Shown here: piece after piece, positions 22,591 to 32,903 of the stretch
Position numbering within the stretch: position 1 is the stretch's first letter
Layout of the letters: every line of letters begins with the position of its first letter
Origin: Ichthyophis bannanicus
Lineage: Eukaryota > Chordata > Amphibia > Gymnophiona > Ichthyophiidae
Direction: 5' to 3'
Assembly: GCA_033557465.1 (NCBI GenBank)
Contig: CM066040.1
Coordinates: 327,812,297-327,876,296, forward strand
DNA length: 64,000 bases
Notes under the pieces: model-generated
What the model was told of the DNA's origin: nothing
Database searches by the model: none
Seen by the model: the letters and a program-made list of their open reading frames with translations, nothing else
Program-made: the position numbers and the translations under genes

Positions 22591-23289
22591 ATTGTGTATA
22601 TATTTTGATGGGGAGGGAACTCTGGGAACGGGGCTCTGAGAACGGGGGACTAGAGGATGTGTCTGTGTCTTGATGGTATATAGCTGTCTGTGACAGTTCT
22701 CGATGATCTGTGTGACTACTGGCAACAGTATATGACTAATAGGATACACTCTATAGTGTTGTAGCTACTGGGTTACAAATAACAATATGGTAGTACATGT
22801 GTTACAGATGGCAGTATAACAATAAATCAATATCTGAGAGGAAGGTGAGAGAACTAGTTACTGTTAACAATACTAGCTACTGGTAATAATACAATGTGTG
22901 ATCAAGTAGTATTTACTGGCAACAGTATTCTATCTAACATGGATTAGTAGTAGGTATTTGCAACAGGTTGAAACCAGTCTCAGGTTAATATAAATAGGGT
23001 TACTGGCATCAGTAATAATTTGACTTTAGATCAGGAGCTATGGACTTACTGATCACAGTAGTGGGTATAATACTGTGCAATGGAGATGTACATTACTGAC
23101 TAATATTGGTATAGCTATCTTGGGTCAGTCCCTGTAGGTTTAAGGACTAGTACAGTAGATAGATGAGGCTGCGGTAATTTTTATCAGAGAAGGTTACATA
23201 TGACTATACATCATTAGCGTCATTACTTAATACTTGCAGTTCAGGTTAGAAATCATTGTGGAGAAGATTCTTGCGTCTGTAGAGTTGAA

Positions 23290-23945
23290 TGGTAATGGGA
23301 GCTCCACAGCCTAAGGGCCACGCCAAGGGAGCTCCTGCAAGGAGACAGCGCATATGGGTTACTCTCCAGAAGTGGTTTCCACTCTGCTCTGAGCCCAGAG
23401 ATGGTCTATCAACCCGGCATAAGTGTGGGTCTGGTGCCTTGAGTGCTGGTGCAGCGCACAGCAGCTGGCTCCTAAGGTGGCCAAGTTGCCGTTTCTGTAG
23501 GCCCTTCTCCAAACCGTTCTGCAGACAGGGCCATTCTCTTAGTTCCTTAAAAGTTCAGGTGGCAGCTTTGGCCTGTTTCAAAGGTGCATTGGCTGGTAAG
23601 TTTCTTCCTGTACACCCGGATGTTTCATGCTTTCTTCAGGGGGTTCAGCATCTGTGTCCCCTCTCCGGTCTGTGGTCCCTTTCTAGGACCTTTGTTGGGT
23701 GCTTGGGACCCTGATGTTGGAGCCTTTTGAAGTGTGCTGCTCTGAAGGATTTAACGCTCAAGACAGTCTTCTTGGTTGCAATTTGTTCCACAAGGAGGAT
23801 TCTGAGCTTCTGGCTCTGTCTTGCCAAGATTCTTACCTATCTTTTTCTGTGGAGGATGTTTGTTTGTGCCTTCCTTCTTCATGGAGGTGATTATCCCTTT
23901 CACGTGAACCAGGTGGTTTACCTGCCCTCATTTTCTAAGGAACAG
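23290..23945 (+). pseudogene. DIRS-D tyrosine recombinase, N-terminal part
   Basis: SSLKVQVAALACFKGALAG, HPDVSCFLQGVQHL and LKTVFLVAICSTRRILSF match LSTLKVQLAAMAVYRGSVQG, HPDVLRFLRAAKHL and LSWKMAFLVVLCSARRISDL of DIRS-B. The last contains the first catalytic Arg. FHVNQVVYLPSFS follows. Frameshifts separate these pieces. The frame is cut at 23931-23945 by the Penelope-like insertion and continues at 43285. Confidence 0.8.
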
Positions 23946-23981
23946 TCCAACATAAGAAGCACAAGAGAACTCGCACAGTCC

Positions 23982-24500
23982 AGGAACAACAGCAGAGAGT
24001 GAGTGATCCCAAACAAAAACCTTTTATTGAACACACAACATTGGTCAGGAAACCACAGGAATACCAAAACACTTAATCCAACACGGCTGTGTTTCAGCAG
24101 AGCTTTCCTCAGGGGTTAAGACTAAGAACAAGCAAACACATAAAAACACTATTAGAATAAATATAATAAATATATCAACCATAAATAATTATAAGAGAAG
24201 GCCTAAAAGGACAATATATAAATAATAATGTATAACTAATGTAAATAATCATAAACAATAAAAATATACTGTAAAACATGGAATGTAAAAAGTTGTGCGA
24301 TGAGGAATAACTATAAAATCACTGGCTATATACACTTTCAAAATAACCTTTTTTATATGAAAACTATATATCATTCATCGTGAAATGTAAAAGTCAATAA
24401 GTCCTTTAATTAATTGGACTTTACTTACTCATCAGTTTACTGAGAGCTTTTATAAGTACTACATTTACTAATCAAAAACTCAATCAGCGTATTGTAATCA
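23982..24500 (-). repeat. Left inverted terminal repeat of the Penelope-like element
   Basis: It pairs as reverse complement with 42640-43284. Matching landmarks are CCTTTTATTGAA, AAGTGTATATAGCCA and TTGATTAGTAAATGTAGTA in the two orientations. Inverted terminal repeats are a known arrangement in Penelope-like elements. Confidence 0.8.
24075..24125 (-). ncRNA. Hammerhead-like motif in the Penelope terminus
   Basis: The minus strand reads CCCCTGAGGAAAGCTCTGCT then GAAACACAGCCGTGTTGG. The order is CTGAnGA, stem, GAAAC and a short CAC/GTG stem, as in the small type hammerheads reported for Penelope-like elements. The T of CTGATGA is G here, so this copy is probably weakened or dead. Confidence 0.45.
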
Positions 24501-24667
24501 CCCATTGAGTGAGATTAAACGTATTGGGGAGGCAAATCCAGAGATGAACAATACTATAGGCAGAAATAAAAATGCCTAATACAAAGGAGAGAATGGGGAA
24601 AAATGTATTCTCCCATAAGTCTGTTATGGATCTTGCCAGCAGTTTTCAATTGTACGCCATATGATTC

Positions 24668-24743
24668 CATTTGTAGTTATAGAGAAGTGCCACTATTAAC
24701 TCACCAATGAGTTAATAGTGGCACTTCTCTATAACTACAAATG
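24668..24743. repeat. Perfect 35-bp inverted repeat with 6-base loop
   Basis: The arm 24668-24702 (CATTTGTAGTTATAGAGAAG...) is an exact reverse complement of 24709-24743, with loop ACCAAT. It lies in the non-coding 3' region of the Penelope-like element. I know no named family for it. Confidence 0.85.
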
Positions 24744-25122
24744 AAATGAGATGAGATAAACACAAAGGGCTGGTAGAGAAAATGAAATGCATTGGCTAAA
24801 ATGTATATAGACGTAAGAAATGTGCATGTAATGAAAGATCCTCATGCAATGGTTAAAAGCATTGGTTACAAGACTGTATTACTCTGAGTTACGTTTCCAA
24901 ATGGACTTGTGCAATATAAAGATTCCACCGAAGCATGTCACTAGGTAGGCAACAGCAAAGATATTTAAATGGACTAGAATGGCTGGCTGATTTTGCAACC
25001 ACCAAAAAATTGCATACTATAATGATTTATAGACCCTTCGAAACCCATGTGCACTCCATAGTGCCCCATGGTTAAAATTCAAAACATTTTTCAAACAGCC
25101 ATAAAAAGTATATATTATCTTA

Positions 25123-25320
25123 AAGGAGTGGAGGAGTAGCAGCCTAGTGGTTAGAGCAACTTTCTACTATCCAGAAGATCAAGGGTTCAATTCCCACTGC
25201 TCTGGAAGAAAAGACCCAGCAATCTACTTTCAGTGATACATTGCCAAGAAAACCCAGAGGCAGTTGGGTCACTAGGAGTCAGCACAGGCTTGATGGCCGT
25301 AAAAACAAAACCTTAAAGGT
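25123..25320 (+). repeat. tRNA-derived SINE
   Basis: The A box TAGCAGCCTAGTGG (25137-25150) and B box GGTTCAATTCC (25194-25204) are spaced as in a tRNA gene. A non-tRNA body ending in AAAACAAAAC follows. It is inserted in the 3' region of the Penelope-like element. Confidence 0.75.
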
Positions 25321-26532
25321 AAAAGTATCCATGGCACTTCCTTGTTAGTACTGCAGTAACCAGGCAAGCCAGAAGAGCGCATGACACTGAGTCAACATAT
25401 TTAAAACCAATTTGACACCAATGGGGGTCACTAGTTGCTAAACAAAAGTAACATAGGTCCAGTCACACATTCATTTCAGAGTTTCACTACCTCAGTACTA
25501 CACTAAAAAAAATAATCAGGATGGAAGGGCTGGGACATAACTGAGATAACCTTAAGACCAGGAAAGTGCCCTGTCACAATCCAATGAAGGAGCATAAAAT
25601 GGACCTGCAATCTCTAGTTTTAAATCAAAAGATGATAGCTGTCAACAAAACACATCATTAAACTATAGAGATATTGTCCTATACTAAAATTGCGCTATGA
25701 AATGAACTCATAAGGGGATAAAAAACATCTAATGATACAACGGAGTTGTTGTGCCTGGAAGTCTAAGCACAATCCTTTAAAAATAGCGCCATGCAAATGT
25801 AAAACTTGTCAAAAGCCAATCAGAACCTTGATAAATATTAAATAAAAATCAGTATAGATCTTACTGGCCAGAAAAGAAATTGATCCTGTGGGAATTAAAA
25901 TTAATTAAAGTAAGGCAGATACTAGTCCACTTCACATAAAAGTTCCCTACTCAGTAGTTGGGAAAGCCAAATAAAACAGCTTAATAAAAATTGCATGTGC
26001 AGAAATGAGAAGAAACTGGCATAAAAAACAAATACAAAACACTCTTAAAGACAAAAACTGCTCTTAAAAATAAAGATAAAGATAAAAAGGAATCCACGAC
26101 CATAAAACATTATCTAATTGCCCAGAATGGTGGTTTAAAAAATGATGAACAATATGCAAAAGAAGGTTGAAATATCAATATGATAAATATAGTAAAAATC
26201 AATAAGTACAGTGGGAGGGAAAGGGGAGAGGGAGGGAGGAAGGGGGGAGGGCAAAACTCTGGGATGGTCAAAATGTCAAATAATCCCAATAAAAGCCATG
26301 AAAAAACTAAACAAAAACCACAAACCCCCTGGGAATCTATTAACTATCCTAATCAAAATTAATCCCAAATAATCCCCAATAGAAAAAACTAAAAACAGCC
26401 GTGCTTATAGGAAAACAGAAAAATCTATATCTTGATTAAGACCATAAGGAGCCATAGTGTTGAGTTGGAAAATTATATTTATGTTCCAACCTCAACAATG
26501 TCTTGTCTATGTCCCCTCCATGCCAGTTAGCT

Positions 26533-26772
26533 TTAACAACCTGCAGTATAAAAATACTTGAGATCGGAGACAAGATGAGCCTTCCCTGCCCAATGTGATA
26601 CCAGGGGTTTATCTGGTACTGATCTACTAAAGCAACTTCGATGTTCAATATTCCGGGTACAAACAGTCCGCCTGGTTTTGCCTATATACAGCATGTTGCA
26701 CAGACACATAATAACATAGATATTCTCTGTTGTACAGTTAGAAAAGTCTGAAAAACTTGATAGACAGACCAT
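26533..26772 (-). pseudogene. GIY-YIG endonuclease domain (Penelope-like)
   Basis: NIYVIMCLCNMLYIGKTRRT matches the GIY-YIG core (Y-V-I-x-C-x-C-x-x-x-Y-I-G-K-T), followed by R...EH...S. In Penelope-like retroelements this C-terminal domain cuts target DNA. The catalytic Tyr, Lys and Arg positions look retained. The continuation into SVPDKPLVSHW and the terminal HNT-type region is frameshifted relative to the RT frames. Confidence 0.85.
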
Positions 26773-26852
26773 GAATGCATACAGGGACCTCCCATAGTGG
26801 AAATGTCCCCTAACATGGGCCAGTCTCCGTCATTCAGGCAGTGAGGAGGGCA

Positions 26853-27360
26853 CTAGTAAATTGGCCAAGTTGGGATTCTTCTTATGAGCAATAGTAACTT
26901 GCTGATTTTCAGATGTAGGTAACGTCTGAAGTATATGACACTCCTTGATAATATTCCCAATGTTGTGTGAAAGACTGGAAAAAAAACGGGGCACACGATC
27001 TTATTTGAGGGTCCACATTTTGATTTTCTAAGGAGGGATGCCCGGTTAGCAATCTTAGCCTGTGAGTATGTGCATTGTATACTATTCTGTGGGAACCCTC
27101 GAGCCATTAAGATACACAAAAACGATTCCTCATATCATATGCGTGCTTCTCAAAGTCTGCCTGCTGAAAACAAATTCTCTTGGCATGTAGAAATTGGCTA
27201 ACAGAAAGATTATATTTAAGTGAACGGTTGTGAAAGGTTGTATAATGTAGCAATTGGTTTCTGTCTGTAGATCTACGATACAAATCCATCATGAAGCCAT
27301 CTTGCCCCTTCTTCACCACGTTGTCCAAATAAGACACTGCTGTCTTACTTGACATGGACT
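26853..27360 (-). pseudogene. Penelope-like RT, C-terminal part
   Basis: SKTAVSYLDNVVKKG... DLYRRSTDRNQLLHYTTFHN (27355-27107) is the typical Penelope segment: FLDV followed by K.TDRN.LLHY.S.H, then a Q..R..RIC segment. A second frame (27119-26853) continues to SQAKIANRASLL. A frameshift and stops separate it from the endonuclease. Confidence 0.8.
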
Positions 27361-27429
27361 CATAATGAAGATAGCCCTGATCAGCGATAGCAATAGAGTA
27401 ATGGATGCTTAGGCTAAAAGAGTCAGTGC

Positions 27430-28180
27430 CAAACAGATGCGCTTATCTGCAGAGTTCGTTCAGATTTTTTGGGGGGGTGTGCGTCTCTGTTGGCAAAATA
27501 GCTTTGGCCGTGATTAACTGTTGGAGGAGGAAGGGATGAAGAGAGAGAGGGCTTTCACCATTGGCATCCTCTCTGGTCTGTTTGGGGTTTCTTTTATAGA
27601 AAGAAGTGGTGATGTTGAGCACTAACTCAGAGTGGAATTGGGTTTTCTAGCTTATACTGCTCCTTACCTCTCACCCGATGTGGCCATGCTGATTTTAGAC
27701 CCACTCTATCCTCTTAGTAACAGGTATCCTCCAGGTGGCCATAGGAGTGAGGACCCAGCTGTTTTGCTGCAGGTGGAATCAAGAATAAGAAAACGCTCCC
27801 CCAACACAGAGGCAGGTTGTTGGACTTACTTAAGTAGGTCCAGGAATCAAGAAGAATCTTACCCCTCATACCTGAGCAGAGACCAAGGGTTTTATCACTT
27901 GATGAGGACTCCAGAAAACATTGGTATCAAGCCACAAGTGGAAGTTTTGAAGTATCACTGTTGCTCTTTGATGCACGCCTGCGACAACCAGAACATGTTT
28001 TTCTTTTCTGATGGAGTTGGTAATCGTTATTCAGTTTTGGATATCTGTTCTGGCCCTGGGTTATAATCATACCCTCTCTCTCTCTCTTCTCATGAAGAAG
28101 TGCCTGTGTACGAGTCCATCTCTTGCCACCATGCTCAGTTGATATGGCTTCCCAATGCTTTTGACCTGGACACATCAGAT
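27430..28180. other. Unassigned insertion inside the Penelope-like element
   Basis: A 144-residue + strand frame (27632-28066) has no motif I recognise. The sequence separates two RT parts of the Penelope-like element, so at least part of it must be inserted DNA. A CT run (28071-28090) is present. Confidence 0.4.
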
Positions 28181-28640
28181 GCCCATTCCATCGGCTTTTA
28201 AACTGCCATTCCACCAGCGTGTTCTGTGAGGGGAGAGCAGCAGCCAGCATCAGAGATGAGAGCGGGAGCTCCACCTCCCTCCACAGAGACTGCCCACTCC
28301 ATCGGCTTTTAAACCGCCATTCCACCGGCGGGCCCGCGCCTGAGGGCCTCGCCAGAGAGCCCTTTGGCATGGCCCTTAGGCGTTGGTCCATGGCGTTTGT
28401 CCTGAAATGAGCATTGAATATGTGGTCTGGATTGTCATACGCTTATATTATGGTAACCTGCTGTTCCCTTTCTTTTCTTTGCCTATCCTTTTGACTGTTT
28501 CTGTCCTCTACTCTTTCCTATCTTACAAATGGCGTTCCTTTCATATTTCCACAAATGATATATTATTGTAAACCACTCTAATGCTTCGGCCTGAGCGGTA
28601 TATCAAATTCAAATAAACAAACAAAAAAACAAACAAAAGA
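28181..28640 (+). repeat. Non-autonomous LINE derivative: 5' monomers joined to LINE tail
   Basis: It starts with two copies of CCATTCCATCGGCTTTTAAA (28185 and 28291) and a GCGCCTGAGGGCCTCGCCAG segment that recurs near 52675 at a LINE 5' end. It then goes straight into a LINE-like 3' end (GAGCGGTATATCAAATTC and a CAAA tail at 28600-28640). Promoter plus tail without coding sequence fits an internally deleted, LINE-mobilised element. Confidence 0.6.
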
Positions 28641-28678
28641 CTGATCCATTCCAAAAACCACACCAAATCCACGTTCTT

Positions 28679-28838
28679 CTCCAGGACCAAGCAGGAAGTC
28701 AGTCCTCACTTATGGGTGACGTCGGCGCCGACGGAGCCCTCGCGGAGCAATTTTCCCCAGCTTTCAAAGAAAGCCTTTGGGAATTGCAGCGCGCATGCGC
28801 GGTCGTCTTCCCGCCCGAGGGTGCCATCTTAGCCAGTC
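28679..28838 (+). repeat. Left inverted terminal repeat of DIRS-A
   Basis: Near-perfect reverse complement of 34263-34422. It contains the 14-bp palindrome CGTCGGCGCCGACG (28720-28733; also 34367-34380), which could be a binding site; that role is a guess. Confidence 0.9.
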
Positions 28839-29077
28839 TTCTTTTTTCCGCGGAGCCCTGCAGACGTCCCCGTCTTGTCCCCGCGAAAAAGTTGATTTTC
28901 CTCTTTATTTTATACTTTTTTCTTTCGGTTCGACGCCGATCGTTTTCCCGCCCGGACTCGCGACGCCGGTCTCGAGTCCTCTAGCGTTTTTTTCGGTTTT
29001 TCTGACTTAGTCAGCTTTCATTTTCGTTTTCCCTGGCAGCCCGGTCCTTTGACCTCGCAGGGGCCCTTTTTCCCCCG

Positions 29078-30991
29078 ATGGCTGCCAGTGGCTTTAAGCG
29101 GTGTGGTCGGTGTGACCGAAATATGTCACTAACCGACACACACGACTTTTGCCTCCGCTGCTTGGGCCCGGATCATGAGGAACTGATCTGTGGGCCCTGC
29201 AGCAAACTGTCCTCGAAGGCGTTGAGAAGTCGGCGGCATCAGCGCGAGAGAATCTTCGCTGACCCCAGCCGTACCCGGACCTCGTCGGAGGCCTCCGTGT
29301 CAAAGGGCTCCAGCTCGGACCGTCGCCGGAGCTCCTCCGACCGGGGTTCTCCCTCCGGGGACCATCGTCGGAAGGAAAAACCCGCGAGGGCGGCGTCGGT
29401 GGACGCTCCTGGCTCCGCGAGGGCCAGGTCGCATAGCCCCGACAGCCGCCCCGGGTCCTTGGAGAAGGAACATCTCCCGAAGCGACCTCGCCTGGAGTCG
29501 GAGATGCCTGCCCGGGTAAGTCCTGTAGTCCTTCTGGACTCGCCTCCGCGACAGCCGACGTCGGGCCCGACGCCGTCGGGGCCCGAGTCGGGGGCTGCTG
29601 GGTCACCTGAGCTCGGACTCAGGTTGACGGCCTTGGAGAGCAGACTGTCTGCCTTCATGGACCAGCAGCGGGCACTGCTCGCTGGCGCCGCTGCCCCGAC
29701 CGCCGGGACGTCGACGTCCAAGTCGACCCCGGAGACCGAGCCGATCCTCGAGTCAATGAGAACTCGAGTCGATCCTCGGTCGAGGTCACCCTCGGCCTCC
29801 CGTTCGGGACCGAGGTCGCCGACGCCGACTCCCTCGACGTCGGGGCGGCTGGCGCCGCACCCTGCCCGGACCGACCCCACCGAGTCCTCGTCGGAGTCGG
29901 TCTGGGAGTCTGAGGAGGAAGAGTCACCTGATTCTTTCCGGACTCGGTGTGTCCCATCGGACTCACCGGGGTCCGAGCCTCGGAAGCAGTCCCCCCCGGA
30001 GGATGCCCGGTTCTCGGACTTCGTTAGGGATATGGCCAAGGCTTTGGCCTTCCCTGCGGATCCCGAGGAGGAGCCTCGAGCCGAAGAGCTCGACGCCCTC
30101 CAGTATGACTCTCCCGCGAGGGAGCACTTTACTGTGCCGGTTCCTCCTATGCTGGAACGACTACTCTTCCGCATATGGGAGAGTCCGGCCTCCGCGCCGG
30201 TCCTGAGCAAGCGGGTCGATTCTATCTATCGGGTCCGCAAGAGCCCTGGCTTTCAGAAGGCACAGCTGCCACACCATTCCATGGTAGTGGAATCGGCCAT
30301 GCATCGTCTTAAGAGCCAGAAGATGCACTCCTCGGTGCCTCCTGGAAGGGAGGCCCGTAACCTGGATGGCCTTGGCAAGAAGTGCTTCCAGGGCTCTATG
30401 CTCGCATGTCGTGTCCAGACTTACCAGCTCTACATGGGCATGTATCTCCGGGATCTGGCTAAAGAGCTAGCCGGATTCTCCGCTGGTCTCTCCGAGGAGC
30501 CCTTGCGGAGGTTCCTAGCCTTGTCCACGGGCATTCGGGAATGCTCAAAGTTCATGTCCCGAGCAGCCTATGATGGCTTTGAGGCCTCGGCTAGAGTGGC
30601 CGCAGCCGGCATCGGTGCCCGCCGACAGGCTTGGCTTCAGTCGTCGGACCTTGAGCCCTGGGTACAGGACAAGTTAGTCGATGTCCCCTGCCGAGGCGAA
30701 AACCTCTTTGGCAAGCCCATGGCGGAAAAGGCTGCACAAATTGAGACTGAGACTCTCACCAGGACCAGGCTTTCTAGGAAGACCTCCGCCCCTTCCCAGA
30801 AAAAGAAGGGCTCGGGAAAAAAGTCCTTTTACCCGAGGAAGGCGGCTGCCTACAAACAGTACCCCCATTATCAGGCCCCTGCAGCTCCCCAACAGGGCCA
30901 GCAGGCCAAGGGACGGGGTAACGGGTCCCGTAGGCAGCAAGCCCCCAAGCCTGCACCACCAGCCCCTGCTCAGCAGGGAGGGGGTTTTTGA
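29078..30991 (+). CDS. DIRS-A gag-like ORF1 (637 aa)
   Basis: The likely role is a structural or nucleic-acid-binding protein of the DIRS particle. The start at 29078 puts a cysteine-rich head first: C-x2-C at about 9-12, C-x2-C at about 26-29 and C-x2-C at about 38-41, a zinc-ribbon-like layout. A long R/S-rich then S/P/E-rich disordered part spans about 50-320. A folded helical segment from about 330 to 550 includes HHSMVVESAMHRLKSQ. The tail is basic and Q/P/G-rich. The end overlaps the RT frame. The GC-rich sequence also opens a 323-residue antisense frame, which I treat as a shadow. No disabling change is seen. Confidence 0.85.
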   Translation: MAASGFKRCGRCDRNMSLTDTHDFCLRCLGPDHEELICGPCSKLSSKALRSRRHQRERIFADPSRTRTSSEASVSKGSSSDRRRSSSDRGSPSGDHRRKEKPARAASVDAPGSARARSHSPDSRPGSLEKEHLPKRPRLESEMPARVSPVVLLDSPPRQPTSGPTPSGPESGAAGSPELGLRLTALESRLSAFMDQQRALLAGAAAPTAGTSTSKSTPETEPILESMRTRVDPRSRSPSASRSGPRSPTPTPSTSGRLAPHPARTDPTESSSESVWESEEEESPDSFRTRCVPSDSPGSEPRKQSPPEDARFSDFVRDMAKALAFPADPEEEPRAEELDALQYDSPAREHFTVPVPPMLERLLFRIWESPASAPVLSKRVDSIYRVRKSPGFQKAQLPHHSMVVESAMHRLKSQKMHSSVPPGREARNLDGLGKKCFQGSMLACRVQTYQLYMGMYLRDLAKELAGFSAGLSEEPLRRFLALSTGIRECSKFMSRAAYDGFEASARVAAAGIGARRQAWLQSSDLEPWVQDKLVDVPCRGENLFGKPMAEKAAQIETETLTRTRLSRKTSAPSQKKKGSGKKSFYPRKAAAYKQYPHYQAPAAPQQGQQAKGRGNGSRRQQAPKPAPPAPAQQGGGF

Positions 30992-32903
30992 CTCGCTCAG
31001 CATAGCCTCTCCCCCCCCGCTGGTCCCTCCCAGCACCGGAGGCCGGCTGGTTCACTTCGCCCACAGGTGGTCCAGCATCACCGCAGATGCCTGGGTGCTT
31101 CAGGTCGTGCGAGAGGGCTACCTTCTCCACTTCCATCAGGTCCCTCCCTCCTATTTTCCGGGAGAACCTTCGCGCCCCCCTCTGCACAGGGAGTTGCTCC
31201 TTCAGGAGTTAGCAGGTCTTCTGCAGGAACAGGCGGTGGAACCGGTGCCCCACCACCTGAGAGGTCAAGGCTTTTATTCAAGGTATTTTCTGATACCAAA
31301 GAGAACAGGGGGCCTCAGACCCATCCTGGACTTGCGCAACCTCAACAAGTTCCTTGTGCGGGAGAAGTTCAAAATGCTTACCCTTGGAATCCTTCTGCCC
31401 TACCTCCAGCAGGGAGATTGGCTATGCTCCTTGGATCTAAAGGATGCCTACACGCACATCCTCATCCACCCAAGCCACCGCCAATACCTAAGGTTTGTGG
31501 TGGCAGGAAATCATTACCAGTACAGAGTACTGCCCTTTGGCCTATCCTCCGCACCGCGAGTCTTCACAAAATGTCTCGCGGTCGTGGCGGCCCATCTCCG
31601 GCTTCACGGCCTCTATGTCTTTCCGTACCTCGACGACTGGCTCATCAGAGCAGCGTCCGCTCAGGAGGTCACCACCGCCACGTGCCGCACGGTGACTCTG
31701 CTGCAGCACTTGGGCTTTGTCATAAACTTCGCAAAGTCCACTTTGCTCCCCTCACAGGATCTCGAGTTCATCGGCGCAAGGCTGCACACTCCTCGGGCAC
31801 GAGCGTACCTACCGCTCGACAGGGCTCAACGGCTCATGGACCTAGCCGACCGCTTTCGCAGCCAGCCCCTGGTCTCCGCCAGGCGCTTCCTGAGACTGCT
31901 CGGCCATATGGCTTCCACTGTCCATGTGACCCCCAATGCCCGCCTGAACATGCGGTCTGCTCAATGGTGTCTCCGCCAGCAGTGGCGACAAGCCACAGGC
32001 GGCCTGGCAGACCTAGTGCGTGTCTCCGAGCCGCTGCTCTCGTCTCTCCGGTGGTGGCTCCGGCAGCCGAACCTGATATTCGGAATGCCTTTCCAGTCAC
32101 CTCAGCCGACCCGGGTGCTGACCACCGATGCATCCCTCCTGGGCTGGGGAGCACATTGCCAAGAGGCACGTACTCAGGGCCTCTGGACCACGTGGGAGTC
32201 TGCTCAGCAGATCAACTTCCTGGAGCTCAGGGCGATCCGCCTCGCTCTCAAGGCCTTCTCCCACCTGACTTCCCAACAGTCCGTCCTTGTCCAGACGGAC
32301 AATCAGGTTGCCATGTTCTACGTGAACAAGCAGGGAGGCACGGGCTCCTTCCTCCTCTGCCGGGAGGCACAGAAGCTCTGCTCTTGGGCCGTCAGTCACG
32401 GCATTCTCCTCAAGGCAGTTTATCTCCCGGGCCAAGAAAATTGCCTTGCAGACAAACTCAGCAGGGTCCTCCAGCCGCACGAGTGGCGTCTGGATCCCTT
32501 GGTAGTTCAGAAGCTCTTCCTCAAGTGGGGTCTCCCCACGGTGGATCTCTTTGCCAGTCCTCACAACCGGCAACTTCCTCGCTTCTGCTCTCGTCAGCCA
32601 CACCCCCTTCGGGTTGCGGCGGACGCCTTTCTGATCTCGTGGTCGGGGAGCCTTCTGTACGCTTTCCCTCCCATCCCGCTGGTCTCTCGGACTCTTTTCA
32701 AGGTTCTCCGAGACAAAGCCTTCATGATCCTGGTGGCCCCTCGCTGGCCCAGGCAGCCGTGGTTTCCACTCCTGCTGCAACTGGCGGTGGAGGGCCCAAT
32801 CCCTCTGGGGATACAACCGGATCTCCTCACTCAGGATCAGGGGTCCCTTCTGCACCCCAACCTCAGGTCTCTCAACCTTATGGCCTGGCTGCTGAGAGGG
32901 TAG
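30681..32903 (+). CDS. DIRS-A reverse transcriptase / RNase H / C-terminal domain
   Basis: The 740-residue frame overlaps the gag end by about 310 bp. The conserved part starts near residue 115 (GGRLVHFAHRWSSITADAW). RT boxes: GLRPILDLRNLN (about 222), LCSLDLKDAYTHI, VLPFGLSSAPRVFTK and the catalytic YLDDW at 316-320. RNase H: LTTDASLLGWGAH (about 478) and VQTDNQVAMFYVNKQGG (about 537). A C-terminal region with VDLFASPHN, DAFLISW and YAFPPIPLV (about 620-720) corresponds to the domain described as Dam-methyltransferase-like in DIRS elements. The first Met may not be the true start; expression by frameshift from gag or internal initiation is possible. No stops. Confidence 0.88.
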   Translation: MSPAEAKTSLASPWRKRLHKLRLRLSPGPGFLGRPPPLPRKRRAREKSPFTRGRRLPTNSTPIIRPLQLPNRASRPRDGVTGPVGSKPPSLHHQPLLSREGVFDSLSIASPPPLVPPSTGGRLVHFAHRWSSITADAWVLQVVREGYLLHFHQVPPSYFPGEPSRPPLHRELLLQELAGLLQEQAVEPVPHHLRGQGFYSRYFLIPKRTGGLRPILDLRNLNKFLVREKFKMLTLGILLPYLQQGDWLCSLDLKDAYTHILIHPSHRQYLRFVVAGNHYQYRVLPFGLSSAPRVFTKCLAVVAAHLRLHGLYVFPYLDDWLIRAASAQEVTTATCRTVTLLQHLGFVINFAKSTLLPSQDLEFIGARLHTPRARAYLPLDRAQRLMDLADRFRSQPLVSARRFLRLLGHMASTVHVTPNARLNMRSAQWCLRQQWRQATGGLADLVRVSEPLLSSLRWWLRQPNLIFGMPFQSPQPTRVLTTDASLLGWGAHCQEARTQGLWTTWESAQQINFLELRAIRLALKAFSHLTSQQSVLVQTDNQVAMFYVNKQGGTGSFLLCREAQKLCSWAVSHGILLKAVYLPGQENCLADKLSRVLQPHEWRLDPLVVQKLFLKWGLPTVDLFASPHNRQLPRFCSRQPHPLRVAADAFLISWSGSLLYAFPPIPLVSRTLFKVLRDKAFMILVAPRWPRQPWFPLLLQLAVEGPIPLGIQPDLLTQDQGSLLHPNLRSLNLMAWLLRG

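Larger units (their letters stand above)
18848..23285 (-). mobile_element. Nearly full-length L2/CR1-type LINE
   Basis: On the minus strand it has a long 5' region (about 23285-22591), endonuclease (22461-21448), RT (21329-19307) and a 3' tail with ATTTA repeats (18848-18880). Just before the tail are CCGCCCCTGATCTCTGGAAGG-like residues (reverse complement of 18900-18925). The protein is split by only about two frameshifts, so the copy is fairly young. It is inserted in DIRS-D between RNase H and recombinase. Its 5' region contains recurring CTACTGGCAACAGTA-like units, possibly decayed promoter repeats. Confidence 0.85.
24501..26450 (-). other. Non-coding 3' region of the Penelope-like element
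   Basis: No coding signal is seen. It contains the hairpin at 24668-24743, a tRNA-derived SINE at 25123-25320 and a purine-rich GGGAGGG tract at 26209-26250. Other insertions may be hidden in the AT-rich remainder. Confidence 0.45.

Noticed and set aside
25137..25204. Functional tRNA gene
   Set aside because: A and B boxes are present, but the cloverleaf arms do not pair convincingly and a SINE body follows.
29239..30210. 323-residue minus-strand open frame over DIRS-A gag
   Set aside because: It is antisense to a GC-rich coding region with S/R bias and has no motif or start context of its own; I treat it as a shadow frame.
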